From: Triglochin maritima
Taxonomy: Eukaryota; Streptophyta; Magnoliopsida; Alismatales; Juncaginaceae
Assembly: GCA_963682175.1 (NCBI GenBank)
Contig: OY821775.1
Span: 14,728,501 to 14,792,500, forward strand
Direction: 5' to 3'
Length of the DNA: 64,000 nt
Shown: piece after piece, positions 45,319 to 57,059 of the stretch
Layout of the letters: each line of letters begins with the position of its first letter
Position numbering within the stretch: position 1 is the first letter of the stretch
The notes under the pieces: generated by a model
Databases searched by the model: none
What the model was told of the DNA's origin: nothing
Seen by the model: only the letters and a program-made list of their open reading frames with translations
Position numbers and translations under genes: made by a program

Positions 45319-47472
45319 TGAATGGAATGTGTTCTAAAAGTTTTACTTTTATATGTCAATTATTATGAATTGGATGTGCAAACATTTTGTCCATTGATTA
45401 TGATATTCGTCTTTTGGAAGTGTTAAGGAAGAGGCGCTTGGTCCTTAACCGTAGAGCTCTAAAAGATAATAGTTTAAATAAATCAAAAGTTATTCACAAT
45501 CATGGTAATTAACATGGAACATTAATCACCGAGATAAGATTGTCGTGTTGGTCAGTGATTGTTGTAGCTCTACAAATAATTGATGACACGAATATATAAA
45601 AGAGGGAAAAATTACTTTTATATATTGAATAGACCTAACAAGTAAAACATTATGGAATTGTGTTTCGTGTCATTAATGTTTTACTGTGTCTTGGATCCTA
45701 AGATATGTGAGTTATATCTTTTCACTCAAGAAGTGCTTAATTTGATTATTATCAAAAGCTATCAATGATTATAGTGATAAAGACAATAGTTGGTTAAACA
45801 TGACTTGTGCTGGAAAAGATAGCTAGTCAAACGATTATCATTGACCATCTTAATTGAGTGATGATATTAGTGGGCCCTTGATAAAGGAAAATTATAATAT
45901 GCACAATGTAACTTGAGTTAAGTTAGATAGTTATAATTAGCTTAAATAGATCAAGAAATGAATATAATACAAAGGTGACACATTTCTACTTTGTATATAT
46001 TCATAATATCATGAGGCAAGGGACGGACACAAGTGGTGCACTTACATCACTAAATTGATCGTGTTTAGTTCGAGTGGAACAAAGACATCTATGCTAATTG
46101 GGTAACTATAATGTGTAGCTAGATACCGCTTATAGTTTGGGATATTAAGTGTTTAATACCGCTGTCAATTTGGCTTAGATCTTGCTATAGGTCACACCAC
46201 AAAACTGGGAAACAAGAAGCTTGATTTTGAGTTCATATGATGTGTTGGGTTTCATGTGAAAAAGGGACACATGTGGTGAATGAATAAAATCAATATGTCA
46301 TGAGAATTGACATAATTGGAATCATAATAAATCCATACGAGATGTATATATTATGGGGTGTAATAATTTAATATTACATAGGATAATATATTACATAAGA
46401 TATGAATTTGCTAAAAACCCTAAAAGATCAAATTTTGTTGGAAATAAATCCAATTTTTGACAAAGGCAAAATCGGGGTCAATCACGTTAAACTGTTTAGG
46501 GTTCGGTCGACCGAGGTGTCTTCGGAATGGTCAACCTAACGGGGAACTGCTAAACACAATTGGTTGACCGAAATTGTATGGAGTGCCTGGACAATTAAGT
46601 TCGGTCAACCGAGAGAAAATATCTAGGAGCTATCTTGGGATATTATCGGTAGACTGAATGTGACACGGTCGTCCGATGAGATTCGTCCAGGAGAAATTTT
46701 GGTGAGTCAACGGTTGACCGAAGCAAGACGCGGATCGTCCGAATTTTTCCAGAGAATTTTTCTCATGCATATTCGAACGGTCAACCGAACATGTGTAAAA
46801 ACCGAATGATTCAGCTCACCGAGAAGAATTCTCAGTCAACCGAACAACACGATTTTTGCCTGAATTATTAAGAGAATAATTAGATCATAGGTTGGATTAA
46901 TTCCAGATTTGATCAAACATTTTTTAGGATGCTTATGTGGCAATTTGAGATTAATTTTAGGAGAGAATAAGCAAGAGATCATGACTAAAGAATAGTTATT
47001 GATAATGATGTTTTGGGAGCCTATAAAAGGACTCATCATCATACTTGTTTATGTTAATGCATAAATTCTCTCTCTAATTAATCTCTCCCTTAATCATCAC
47101 GAAAATCTCTTAATAGTTTTAAGTTTTGGAGATAGAAATCTCAGGAGCTTAAAGATGAGTTATTAGCTAGATGCTAAGCTTAATTAGATATTGATTGGCT
47201 AACTCATTTCTCTCTAATCTTGTTTAGAGTTTGGTGAACACTTGGAGGCGAATCGGCGGGCGATTCGACAATCAACGAAACTCTGGATCTTCTGAAAGGT
47301 TTTAGAGAACCTTTGGGTATGATCTTTTGTTTATTTTAATATGTGTAGGAATGCATGATATTAGAATAAACAAATACATGTACATAAAATCAATGAAAAT
47401 ATGAAATCGATCTTTTATGTTTGTATTAATTTTTTAAAAATATATATATACATGAGGACACGAAATCCTACA
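45319..47472 (+). mobile_element. Probable solo LTR, TSD ATCAA
   Basis: The segment TGAATGGAATG...AAATCCTACA is flanked by ATCAA at 45314-45318 and 47473-47477. It has a good TATA box (TATAAAAGG, 47022-47030) about 450 bp before the end, and a decayed GGTCGACCG/GGTTGACCG cluster at 46503-46850 upstream of it. The borders rest on the duplication and the TG...CA ends; no second copy in the window confirms them. Confidence 0.5.
47022..47030 (+). promoter_or_regulatory. LTR TATA box
   Basis: TATAAAAGG in GAGCCTATAAAAGGACTCATC, within the probable solo LTR 45319-47472. Confidence 0.55.
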
Positions 47473-47477
47473 ATCAA

Positions 47478-48071
47478 ACCTCACTTTACGAAAGGGATCA
47501 GATTGATGGAGCTGAACAAAAAAGGTGATAGATAGAGGAGACTATATGTCTGATGGAGGTTAAGAGAACTGCTTCATCACGTGTTTGTTAGAAATATTAA
47601 TTGGACCCGCTTTGAACTGACCTCTCTTTGGACCACATCTCCAATGGCAACGTCCCCGTGCCACACTGAATCAAGCATTTGCTTAGTCGGTTGGGCTTGT
47701 AGGGGTCAATCATGCTCAGACTTGCACACGAGGTGAAGTATCAGAAATAAACCAATAACAACGTATGTAGATAACAAGCGAAACCACAAATGACCGGGAG
47801 TGAAGTCTCGACTTTGAGTTTTGTGGCAAAGTCAATGGATAGTATCAGAAAGAACTTTCTATGGATTCATTCCATAGATAATTCTTCCAACTTAAAAAAC
47901 TTAGGCTTTGTTTGGATGGTCTAAAAGTAACATGTTTTTGAAAGTGTTTTTTACTTGCATGCGAGTTGGAAACAACAAATTGCCGAAATGTCACTTGCAA
48001 AACTGAATTTGCTCGGATACCCACTCGAAAAGATCTTTATTTGCTTGTGTGTCACTCCAGCTAAAATCTAA
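47478..48071. other. No recognised feature
   Basis: Spacer between the solo LTR and a possible MITE. No gene or repeat was recognised. Confidence 0.35.
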
Positions 48072-48609
48072 TGGTCTGTTTGGCTAGAGATTCTAGCACG
48101 GGATTCTAACAGGAATTGATTCTTGAAATTTGTGTTTCCAAACAAGAATATGGATTCTGATTCTTGTAGAATCCTTAAGAATCCTGAGGTAATTTTTAAT
48201 GCAAGTTGGAAGGTGGAAAAAATAGTTTCTTGTAGGAATCCAGAAATTTTAGGTTTTATTTATTATAATACCCTCATATTTTACTATCTTTATTAGATAA
48301 AATTTTAAATTAGAAAATAATATTTTACGATATTTATTAGATAAATTACATATACATTGTATTTTATGATAATTTTTAATATTAGAAACTAACATTAAAG
48401 ACATAATATTTTACCTTAGTATTCTATCCAAGCATTTTTTCTACCATATCTTATAATAGTAATCTAACAATATAAATTTAAATCTAGGAGCATATTGGTC
48501 ATTTAACATTTAGAATCATAAGTAATAATCTATTCCGTCCAAATAAATTTTATTTATCTTAAGAGTCATGATTCCTGTATTTCCACTTACAATTTGTTGC
48601 CAAACTGAC
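48072..48609. mobile_element. Possible MITE with GTCTGTTTGGC ends
   Basis: The left end GGTCTGTTTGGC and the right end GCCAAACTGAC are imperfect inverted repeats. TCTAA flanks both sides (48067-48071 and 48610-48614). The interior is AT-rich and non-coding. The family is unassigned. Confidence 0.4.
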
Positions 48610-48825
48610 TCTAAAGTCATTCCATCACTAACACCGTTGAGTATATTTTATTTTATTTGAAATTTTGCAAAACTAACTCAGAACGATCTATAATTACTCT
48701 AATTTTTCTCTCTACAATCACACCTTTCACTTCTTACTTTTCTCATTTTCTATTCTTTGTTGGATTGTAGGCCTTAATGTAGTTTATTTTTTATGATCAT
48801 TGTCAAACTAACCTTAGTCTATGTT

Positions 48826-49245
48826 AGGGTTGGCAAATTCGTGTTTCGTGTCGTGTTTGACACGAAGACGAATTGACACGAACTATTTTTCCTCGACCCG
48901 AACACGAACACGAACACGAATTAATAAGAAATAGTCGACACGAACACGAACACGAAAATCTAATCTTAAACCCGAACACGAATTTGGTAACCCGAACACG
49001 ACCCACGTTGACACGAATCCATTTTTCGTGTTCGTGTTGACACGAACACGAATTAACCTGAATAAGTCGAACTGACTTGTGTGACACGAATTTTTACAAA
49101 CACGAATTAACCTGAACACGAAATAACATGTTTGACATCAATTATGACATGTTTGACACAAATTTACACAAACACGAATTAACCCGAACACGAACTAGCA
49201 TGTTTGACACTAATTACACAAATTACACGAAACACGAACTTGCTA
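48826..49245. repeat. CACGAA-rich repeat, probable hAT-derived sequence
   Basis: The left end TAGGGTTGGCAAATTCG resembles the TIR of plant hAT elements (YAGGG-TGGCAAA). It is followed by about 400 bp dominated by GACACGAA and GAACACGAAT words in irregular tandem, in both orientations around 49026-49050. The right TIR is not recognisable. Short open frames here are artefacts of the repeat. Confidence 0.5.
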
Positions 49246-51769
49246 GTTTTACCTAGACGTCTGACTCGATTTTTTTTGCTGGGTTTACTTCACCGAATCC
49301 AAGCACTTTGCCAGACATTTTCGTGGTGTTTGTATTGGGAAAATGAGGAAAACGTAGGTAGAAACCTTATTTTAAGAGACGGGACGAAATAAATATTAAA
49401 TAAATTGTTAAGGGCAAAAAAATAATTGTTGTGGCGATTTAAGTAATTTTCCGGCGACGAATACTTTTTTTTTTTTTTTTGAGGTTTGAACATTTCAAAC
49501 CTACCAGCACGCTCGTGCCTTGAGCCAAAAATCAAAGAAAATGTGGACTATTCTAACAAATGGAATGAGACTATACCAGGACATTATTAACATAAAATAT
49601 AATTCAAATAGATCAAATTCGGGAATCTTTCCACAACCAAAATACGCATTATCCCCTAACATGAAAGATCTTTTGGAATGGATACCTATTCTATGTAAAT
49701 TTAGTAGAGTAGAAATGAAAAGCGGAATAAATTTCTCTTTTGGTGTCATGGCTGGACGAAATGACTGTGTGTGAATCATGGACAAATATGTAATGTAAGC
49801 ATAATTTCTTATGGTTGCTGATTTCTTTGGAAATTATATGTCATTCGGGGATGATTGGTTTGCAACACAACACAATTGTCCATCGGGGATCGGCAACTCG
49901 CAAAATATACAATTTAAAAGAGCATTCATGGCTTTATGATCCCTATTATTGGGGGAAGACGTAAGATTATGGAAACCAAAAATACATGGGCAATTAACTT
50001 CTAAGAGCTTGTACACTTTAGTTACAGCCAGGGGACTACAATACCCGCTAATGGGAAAATTTTGTGGCTCAACTCGTTCACCAAAAACTAAAATCTTCAA
50101 TTGCTTACTCGATGAGAAAGATCCTAAAGAGAGAGAACTTTTTGAAAAGAGGATTCCATATTAATTTTAAATTCCCTATGTGTGGCTTTCACCCAAAATC
50201 CGTTGACCGTTTCTTTAACCAATATGATTTTGTTTCCAAGTTTTGGGACAAAACAACTTGTTTTGACTTGAACGACGAAAAAAACATTCAATTTAGAAAA
50301 ACGATACAAAATAAACTAGATCTTAAAATAAACGAATGACAGAGAGATTAAACTAGAACAACACTGGAAGAGAGGGGAAAAAATCTCAATCTTCTCAACT
50401 AGAGAAGGAGGGATCGAGTATTTATTGCCAAAAGAGTCAAAATTACAACCAAAGTTAAAATCCCTTAACTAGCTTCAACTAATCTCTAGCTAGCGACTGA
50501 CTGGGCCTGACAACACAAATCGGCCTCATAAATCGGCCGAAATACAAATAGTAGAGAACAACTATTGCTAAGTTCAGAAACAAGTAGTGAAGCTATTTCA
50601 TTGGGCTAATTTTCTCTCTCAAAACTAGAGATTGGTAATCTTTGCTCGATAAAATGTTTGGATTAAGATAACTCTCAAACGGGGGATCGAGGAATGAGTT
50701 CTAACAATGTGAATTTGTTTGAGTAATTTTAAATGAGTTGGTTATATCAATGTAATTAAAATACAACATTCATTGAGCTAATCAAATTACCTTGAAATGA
50801 GTGTAAATGTGATTACAATCTTCAATTTTCTCACTCAAAGAAGGAAATGTGACCAAGGGTGTAATTAGATGACACTACACTCCTAATTGCGACGAATCAA
50901 ACATGAATTTAGACCAATGACACAATCACAACCAAAAACTAACAAACTTGTAACGAACCGCGCCCATTCAAAATGTAGGATCAAAGTTCATAGAACGTTT
51001 CTTATTAATTAGGGTTTTTGCTACTTTTTAAGAAAGCAGGCTTCTAGATTCAGTCCTTCAACCAGCCCACGCATAATCTCATCTTCGAATTGTTGGACAA
51101 AGTTTACTCAAACATATTTGTTATGTTGTAGGTATGTCAGTTGTACAATATCTGAAACAAGAGATACAAAAAAGATTTCAGAGACCATTACAACATAGTG
51201 AATAGATAACACATCTATGTTACGCTATATGGGAGTGATGCAAGACATGAAATCCAACTAGGAGTAGTTTATAAGACATGTACAATTTACTTACTAATAT
51301 TATCATAACGACATTAATATCTTCCGCGCAAATTTGCTTGATAGAAAGCAAGTTATTTACACAGGCCCATAGGCTCTATAGCTTTGAAGGTCAAAATTAG
51401 AGTGGAGTTCTTCAAGATGCTCTGGCCAGTACCTGGGTCCAGTCCAATTCATAAAGGAATTCGACAATAAATCTACCATACAAGCTTATTGCAAAGAAAG
51501 AAAGAAACAAAAAACCCTACTATACAACAAGTATTTAAAAAAATTAAATCCCATAATCTTTTCATGTACTAGTCTTCAAGTTACTTAAATGGATGAAATA
51601 CCTTCCAACTTAATATGATATCAGAAATTATATATATCCTTTATTTTGTTTATAAATTTCCATTCTAGAGTGTTAAATAGAAGTTGATTTTTATTATTGT
51701 TAATAGTTTTTATAGGAAACGAACACGTCATTGTAACTAAGACCACCAACTATTGGGGAAAAATATCGA
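49246..51769. other. Unrecognised sequence with short open frames
   Basis: 49520-49774 (84 aa) and 49949-50339 (overlapping frames) are open, but I recognise no domain and splice-like joins do not give one. It may be a decayed element or gene. The remainder is AT-rich and shows no repeat. Confidence 0.35.
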
Positions 51770-53245
51770 GCGCCCAACTGGGCACCTGATTTTCGCCCCC
51801 TTAGAGCGGAAATCATGGTAGGGCATGCATCGTCGGGTGGGCCTGGGACACACGTGTCCTAGCCTATTGATACTTTTTTCGACTTTTTATTTATTATTTT
51901 TATTTATTTTTTAATTTTTTATCTTTTTAATTTATTTTAGAACATATACAATAAATGATACGAAAATTAAAAATATATTTATTTAGAAATTGAAGTACAA
52001 CACTGATACACTACGACATACAAACTTACTATTATTATAAAACACAGAATGTAGAGAAATACGACTTATTTCAACATGATATGAACTAGCCTACATTAAC
52101 CTATTAGTTTCTGCCTAATCTACCATCTTGAGCATTCAGTCTTCAAGCTCTGTTCGGTTTGAATTCTTCAGCAAAAAAAATTATCATTTCCAACTTCCAT
52201 TTATCTTGCTTCATCTTCAACTTTTGCTCGACACGTTCTGCTCGTTATTCCTCGTGCTTCATGTCTTCTTCTCTCACTTTTGAACTATATTCAAGTTTAG
52301 CACATAATTCGTAAGCAAGAACAACTCCTTGAACTTGTAGCAGAGTTTTTTCCTTTTTTGGCTTTTTTAACACCCTCGGTTAAACAGTGTTGTGATGACC
52401 CTTCGTTTGTTGGAGTCGAACGACCCTTAGAATCATTTGTGTCTTTTCTCTTGCTGGAACTTCCAGTTTGTGGACTACTATCCGCTTTCTCTAGTTGACA
52501 TGTCGGTGGGCGTCCACGTGGTACACCCATCGGACTAGGTTGAACGATTGTCTCCCACTTTGGGAACCTGCATAACAATACCCAAGCATGAAGGAATACA
52601 AACTTGGATCCAACAATGCGCTCGTAGATATTGTGAGCTTCCCGAATGACATCTTCGTTGTTGTATCCGCTCCTTATCCGCTGAAGAGTTTCATCGTAAC
52701 AAGCAATCCATTTCATAACTGATTGATGTCATATCATGCATATATTTAGGTCATATATCCTCTATTTTGAGCCTAAGCAATGTTATGTAACAAGTTTTAC
52801 GTTTAAGTTTCAGGTTTAAAAATAAAAAAAGACACAAAAAAGACTAAAACATGGGGAAAATGACTGATGTGTATCACTTGAGGATGTTAAGATTGCTCAT
52901 GTCTTTCACTTTAGTCATTAATTAACTTGCACAAATGGTTCCCTAGGTTAGGTGTGTGGACTGGATACATATATATAGTTGACTCGTAGGATTATCGTGT
53001 ACAATGATCGAGAAAAGTAGGTCCGGCGAGTCGAGTTGGTACGTTGAATAATGCATCAATGTTCGGATTTTGTGGGTATATCCACTGAAAACCCTTAGAA
53101 GACAACACTCCTCCTCATTGGCGACAAGAATATTTAACGGCTTGTTGAACATGCTAAGTGCAATCGCGATTCATACAAAAGTGAGTTAAGATTTTCTTGT
53201 TTTTTGTATGTTTCATTTCTTTCATTTTTCATTTTCTTTGTTTTG

Positions 53246-53279
53246 CTCGGGACTAACAAAAACTAGGTGTATGGGTATT
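53246..53279 (+). other. Polypurine-tract region before the 3' LTR
   Basis: GCTCGGGACTAACAAAAACT followed by AGGTGTATGGGTATT directly precedes the LTR start TGATTGG. Similar GCTCG.GGACTAGCAAAA motifs precede the 3' LTRs of plant Tat/Athila-type Ty3/gypsy elements, which suggests, without proof, the origin of this family. Confidence 0.55.
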
Positions 53280-54673
53280 TGATTGGTGTCATATCATGCA
53301 TATATTCAGGTCATATATCCTCTATTTTTAGCCTAAGCAATGCTATGTAATGAGTTTTATGCTTAAGTTTTAGGAATAAACAGGTTTAAGAAGAAGAAGA
53401 CACAAAAATGACTAAAACGCGAGAAAAAAGTCTGTTGTGTGAGACTTATGGACCTATCTGCAAGAGGGAAGGATATGGACGTAAGCCAGAATGATCAAAT
53501 AGCAAACTGAGAAACTTCACACCATCATGATGAGTATTTTGTCAATTAGATTCGGTCAAAGACTCTAATAACCGATCCGACTACACCCTACGTGATGAAT
53601 TGCAACATTTTAGAAGATAGCCGCAATCAGATCATATCAGACAAAAAGTGACCGCCAATTGGCATACCCAACCCTCCAATTGGCGGTCCATTTTTGTCTG
53701 AATCAGACCCAATTTTACATGGTTGTGGGTTATATAGTTTATGTTCATTTTAGATGTGGTTCATTAGTCCCATACTAGGGGATTGTCCCCAGTTACCTTT
53801 TTCATGTCTATAAATAGAACTCATCTTCCTCCTTTGTAACCTACTCTTTGTTTGGTGGTCGTTCTCTCTACTTAGAGTAAGTATTTAGAGCAAAACTCAA
53901 GTGGAGATATGCTACTTGTATTATGAGTCATGAATAAAATAAATTTTGTTAACATCATGTTGTTTCTTTTTGCATGTTTAGATTAGTCTTGTTTCCTTAA
54001 TCATAGTATAATTAGTTAGAATGTATTTATTCCTTAATATAATTGTAAGCTTAATGTGTAGTGAGTAGTTTCATCCCACTTTAGGGGTGAAGATGATGTT
54101 TATACATGTAATAAAGAATGTGAATGAATGTTATCTTTTGCAATATGTGATGAATGTGAATGTATGTTTGTTTGTTTAAAAAAGAATACTTAACTAGATG
54201 AGTTATGTGATAACTTTTAGGTACTTCTCATGCTTATTTAGGTTCTTAATAATCAACTTGTTTATGCTCATGTTAATCAGCTAGGTTAATGATTGGAATG
54301 ATAAGTTTTGTCACAACCATTAGGTACTTCCTATGCATGAAAACACAACATACATTTATGTATTATTGAATGCATTCTTCACCACCTTATCACATGTGTA
54401 CACACACTCCACCCCTTGGGGATTTTCCTTACTGAATTTTCATATTGCTTTGCTAGTTACTTAGTTTAGTTTCAGTTACGCTCGTGCTTGCATCTTTCTT
54501 ATTGGTTAATTGCTTGTTAGTGTAGCCTAGTTTAGTATAATCAAACTAATTCTGCCATTGTTTTCTACTTTATTTCTGAAGAACCAGAGTTGATACACCT
54601 CATTGTGGACTCGACCCATACTTGTCATTGTTACATCGCGGTCGTGCACTTGCGGTATATAATTGAATCAATC
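53280..54673 (+). repeat. 3' LTR, TGATTG...CAATCA family
   Basis: 1394 bp. The TATA box TATAAATAG is at 53809-53817. A pair of CCAATTGG-centred palindromes has AATT centres at 53657 and 53678, 21 bp apart. The upstream snRNA-like box of the 4783-6336 copy is decayed here (GTCCCATACTAG). Confidence 0.85.
53648..53688. repeat. Pair of CCAATTGG palindromes, 21 bp apart
   Basis: GACCGCCAATTGGCATAC and CCTCCAATTGGCGGTC. Each keeps one full half of the palindrome GACCGCCAATTGGCGGTC. Centre-to-centre distance is 21 bp, as in the copy at 5152-5190. Confidence 0.8.
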
Positions 54674-55382
54674 AATAACTGATGGTGTGATTCTTCGCAA
54701 CGACCTTTCAAGGAGTTTGTGACTCGCATGTCCATGTTTGTGTTGCCTCGGCATGACTCATCGTACACTCGTTTGATTCTGCTCCATAACGCTCGACACA
54801 CGTACACTCGTTTGATCCTGCTCCATAACTCTCCAGTTCTTTGGTTAGTGCCAACAATTAAATCAGTACTCACTTCCATATACGTGAAGATTAGTTCTTC
54901 GTTCTCCAATACAGGCCATGACTTGATGGATTGTTGGTCTCCTTTCAGTGGTCGTGATGATGTATTTTGTGAGACATGAACGAGGAAACGTCCGACATCG
55001 TCTTGGTCTTCGTCATCAGTCATATTACCATCTACATTTGCATTTGTCTCCCCATTGAGAATTTGGGTATACATTTCGTATTTGTTTGGTGGATTTTGTG
55101 GGTATGTCGGGAAACTGTTAAGGTCATAATTATGATATCGTGGGTACGCTTGGAATTGTAGGTGCTCATAAGATTGATATGGGTTTTGGTACGAGATTTA
55201 TGGATATCTTGTGGGAAATAATTGATGGGGGTTGGTTGGTGGACGACGTGATTCACAGTTGTGGTCGGAAGAAGACATTTTGGTGTAAGAATTGAAGTGT
55301 TTGTGAGATTGGAAGTAGGAGATGATAGTTTGTGAGAATTGATGTAGGAGATGATAGTGTGCTTCATGCATAGATTTGTGTG

Positions 55383-55498
55383 AATAGTGTAGATTCGTCT
55401 GACAAAACGTGAATAATGTGGACTGGTCTGACAAAGCGTGAATAATGTAGATTCGTCTGACAAAACGTGAATAATGTAGATTCGTCTCACAAAGCGTG
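55383..55498. repeat. 29-bp minisatellite between the divergent genes of Harbinger element 2
   Basis: Four units of AATAATGTAGATTCGTCTGA followed by CAAAACGTG, 29 bp each, with few differences. A second short duplication (GAGTTTTCTGTAGCAA, twice) follows at about 55528-55580. It holds the same position as the 72-bp array of element 1 but the unit is unrelated. Confidence 0.9.
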
Positions 55499-55681
55499 AC
55501 ACAAATTATGCTGCAAGATCATGAGTTTTCTGTAGCAATAAGGATTGTGCTACAAGATCACGAGTTTTCTGTAGCAACACAGATTTTTCACAAGTGGTCA
55601 GTGTACATTATAAGTGGTCATTCCTCATGTCACGAACACCACATTATCGACTTCTTACACTAATAAACTTTGTCTTTCCTT

Positions 55682-57030
55682 ATGGATTCTTTTGGTGAAG
55701 GGACTTCTTACATTTCTTATGGCTCCAGTTCATCCTCTTCGTCATCCAACGAGATGACTTTCCATGAGAGATACACAACACTAGACCATGCGACTAAAGT
55801 GGTTTGTCAATTTGTAATGACTGAGGTTACTGCAAATGCTCCGAAGAGGAGGAGACGAACTTGTTACCTGGAAAGATATCATACGGTCAGTTATAACCAT
55901 CCAATATAAGATTATTTTACTAATACCTTGTGTATTCATATCGTATTTTCAGAATAAGGTTTCAATTGCGGAAGAATGCCTTCATTTAAATTTCCTCTGT
56001 CGTTGAGGCATCTAATGTCTTCTTCCAACAAAGGTCAAACGCCGCGGGTAGACTTGGCATATCAGGTATACAAAAATGTACTGGAACACTACAAATGCTA
56101 GCATATAGCGTAGCGGCTGATGTGGTTGATGAGTACTTACGACCTAACAAAACAACAACAATAACGATCCTTCAAATATTCCGTGAAGGTGTCCTTAGCA
56201 ACTTCGACGTTGAATATCTACGAAGGCCTACTCTGACGGACTTAGCAAGACTACTCCAAGTTGGTGAGCAAATGAGGCTTCCAAGCATGATGGGGAGCAT
56301 CGATTGTATGCATTGGGAATGAAAAAATTGTCTAGTTTCTTGGAAGGGACAATATCAAGGACGAAGTGGTAAGACAACACTTGTTCTTGAAGCTGTTGCA
56401 TCTTATGACCTATGAATCTGACATTCTTTTTTAGTATCCTAGGTTCGTGTAATGATCTAAATGTCCTTCAACGATCTCTAGTTTCCAATGATATACTGGA
56501 AGGTCGAGCATCACCTGTAACTTATGTGGTCAATGATTCTCGGTATGATATGAGCTACTATCTTACATATGGTATTCATTCAAAATGGGATATTATCCAA
56601 TCAATCATTCTTCCTCAGGCCTCGAAAGATAGATTATTTGCTCAAGTTCAGGAAGCAGCGCGGAAGGATGCATAACACGCATTCTCGGATGCTTCAAGCT
56701 AAATTCTCGAACATGAAAATGTCATCTCTTGCATGGAATCCTCAAATGCTTGATAAAATAATGACTGCATGCATCATCATGCACAATATGATCGTGGAGG
56801 ATGAACGCGACTCTTACGATCGTTTGACTGATATAAATGAATTTATCTAGGATCAACCTCAAAATATTGGTGGAAGTTCGAATGAGGAACATTTTCAGTA
56901 TTTCACTGATTGTATCGTGGATATTAACAAATATCTGGACAATAGAGACCAGATTCGTGATAGACAGAAACATTTGGCTTTGAGATCCGATTTAATTGAG
57001 AATATATATGACAACGCTACGAGGGAATGC
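55682..57030 (+). pseudogene. PIF/Harbinger transposase remnant, element 2
   Basis: Starts MDSFGEGTSYIS with a Ser-rich stretch and NAPKRRRRTCY, as in element 1. After several frame changes it reads MLAYSVAADVVDEYLRP, VEYLRRPTLTDLARLLQVGE and MMGSIDCMHWE, then a stop and KNCLVSWKGQYQGRSGKTTL. GSCNDLNVLQRSLVSND follows in another frame, then NDSRYDMSYYLTYGIHSKWD and IIMHNMIVEDERDSYD. Both sides of the DDE region are recognisable but stops and frameshifts are numerous. It is older than the copy at 31407-32720. Confidence 0.85.
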
Positions 57031-57059
57031 AAATTAACAATTTTTTTGTAATATGTATT

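Larger units (their letters stand above)
52720..54673 (+). mobile_element. Internally deleted LTR retrotransposon, TSD ATAAC
   Basis: Starts TGATTGATGTCAT and ends GAATCAATCA, flanked by ATAAC at 52715-52719 and 54674-54678. It consists of a 5' LTR start (52720 to about 52860), about 400 bp of internal sequence, a polypurine-like tract and a complete 3' LTR (53280-54673). No polymerase region remains. It is the same family as the solo LTR at 4783-6336. Confidence 0.85.
52297..55281 (-). pseudogene. Harbinger Myb/SANT-like gene split by a retrotransposon
   Basis: The N-terminal part (55281 to about 54679, minus strand) begins MSSSDHNCESRRPP. After frame changes it continues MYTQILNGETNANV, IKSWPVLENEELIFTYM and LIVGTNQRTGELWSRIKRVY to SLKGRCEESHHQ. 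An internal duplication repeats ALWSRIKRVY (bases 54762-54832). The coding sequence resumes at 52719 with MKWIACYDETLQR, SGYNNEDVIREAHNIYE and LHAWVLLCRFPKWETI, ending near 52297. Between the halves lies the LTR element 52720-54673. Comparison with 29630-30845 shows the two halves are contiguous in the ancestral gene. Confidence 0.82.
51770..57030. mobile_element. PIF/Harbinger element 2 (decayed, with LTR insertion)
   Basis: The same divergent layout as element 1: a minus-strand Myb/SANT-like gene (52297-55281, split) and a plus-strand DDE transposase (55682-57030). The left part has a GC-rich CGAGCGCCCAACTGGGC stretch at about 51770 that recalls the left end of element 1. I could not define matching terminal repeats, so both ends are approximate. 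Confidence 0.6.

Noticed and set aside
49400..50350. Organellar DNA insertion
   Set aside because: No recognisable plastid or mitochondrial gene in any frame.
52715..54682. 9-bp target duplication ATAACTGAT, suggesting a Mutator-like element
   Set aside because: All three copies share the start TGATTG and two share the end CAATCA, so TGAT belongs to the element and the duplication is the 5-bp ATAAC of an LTR retrotransposon.
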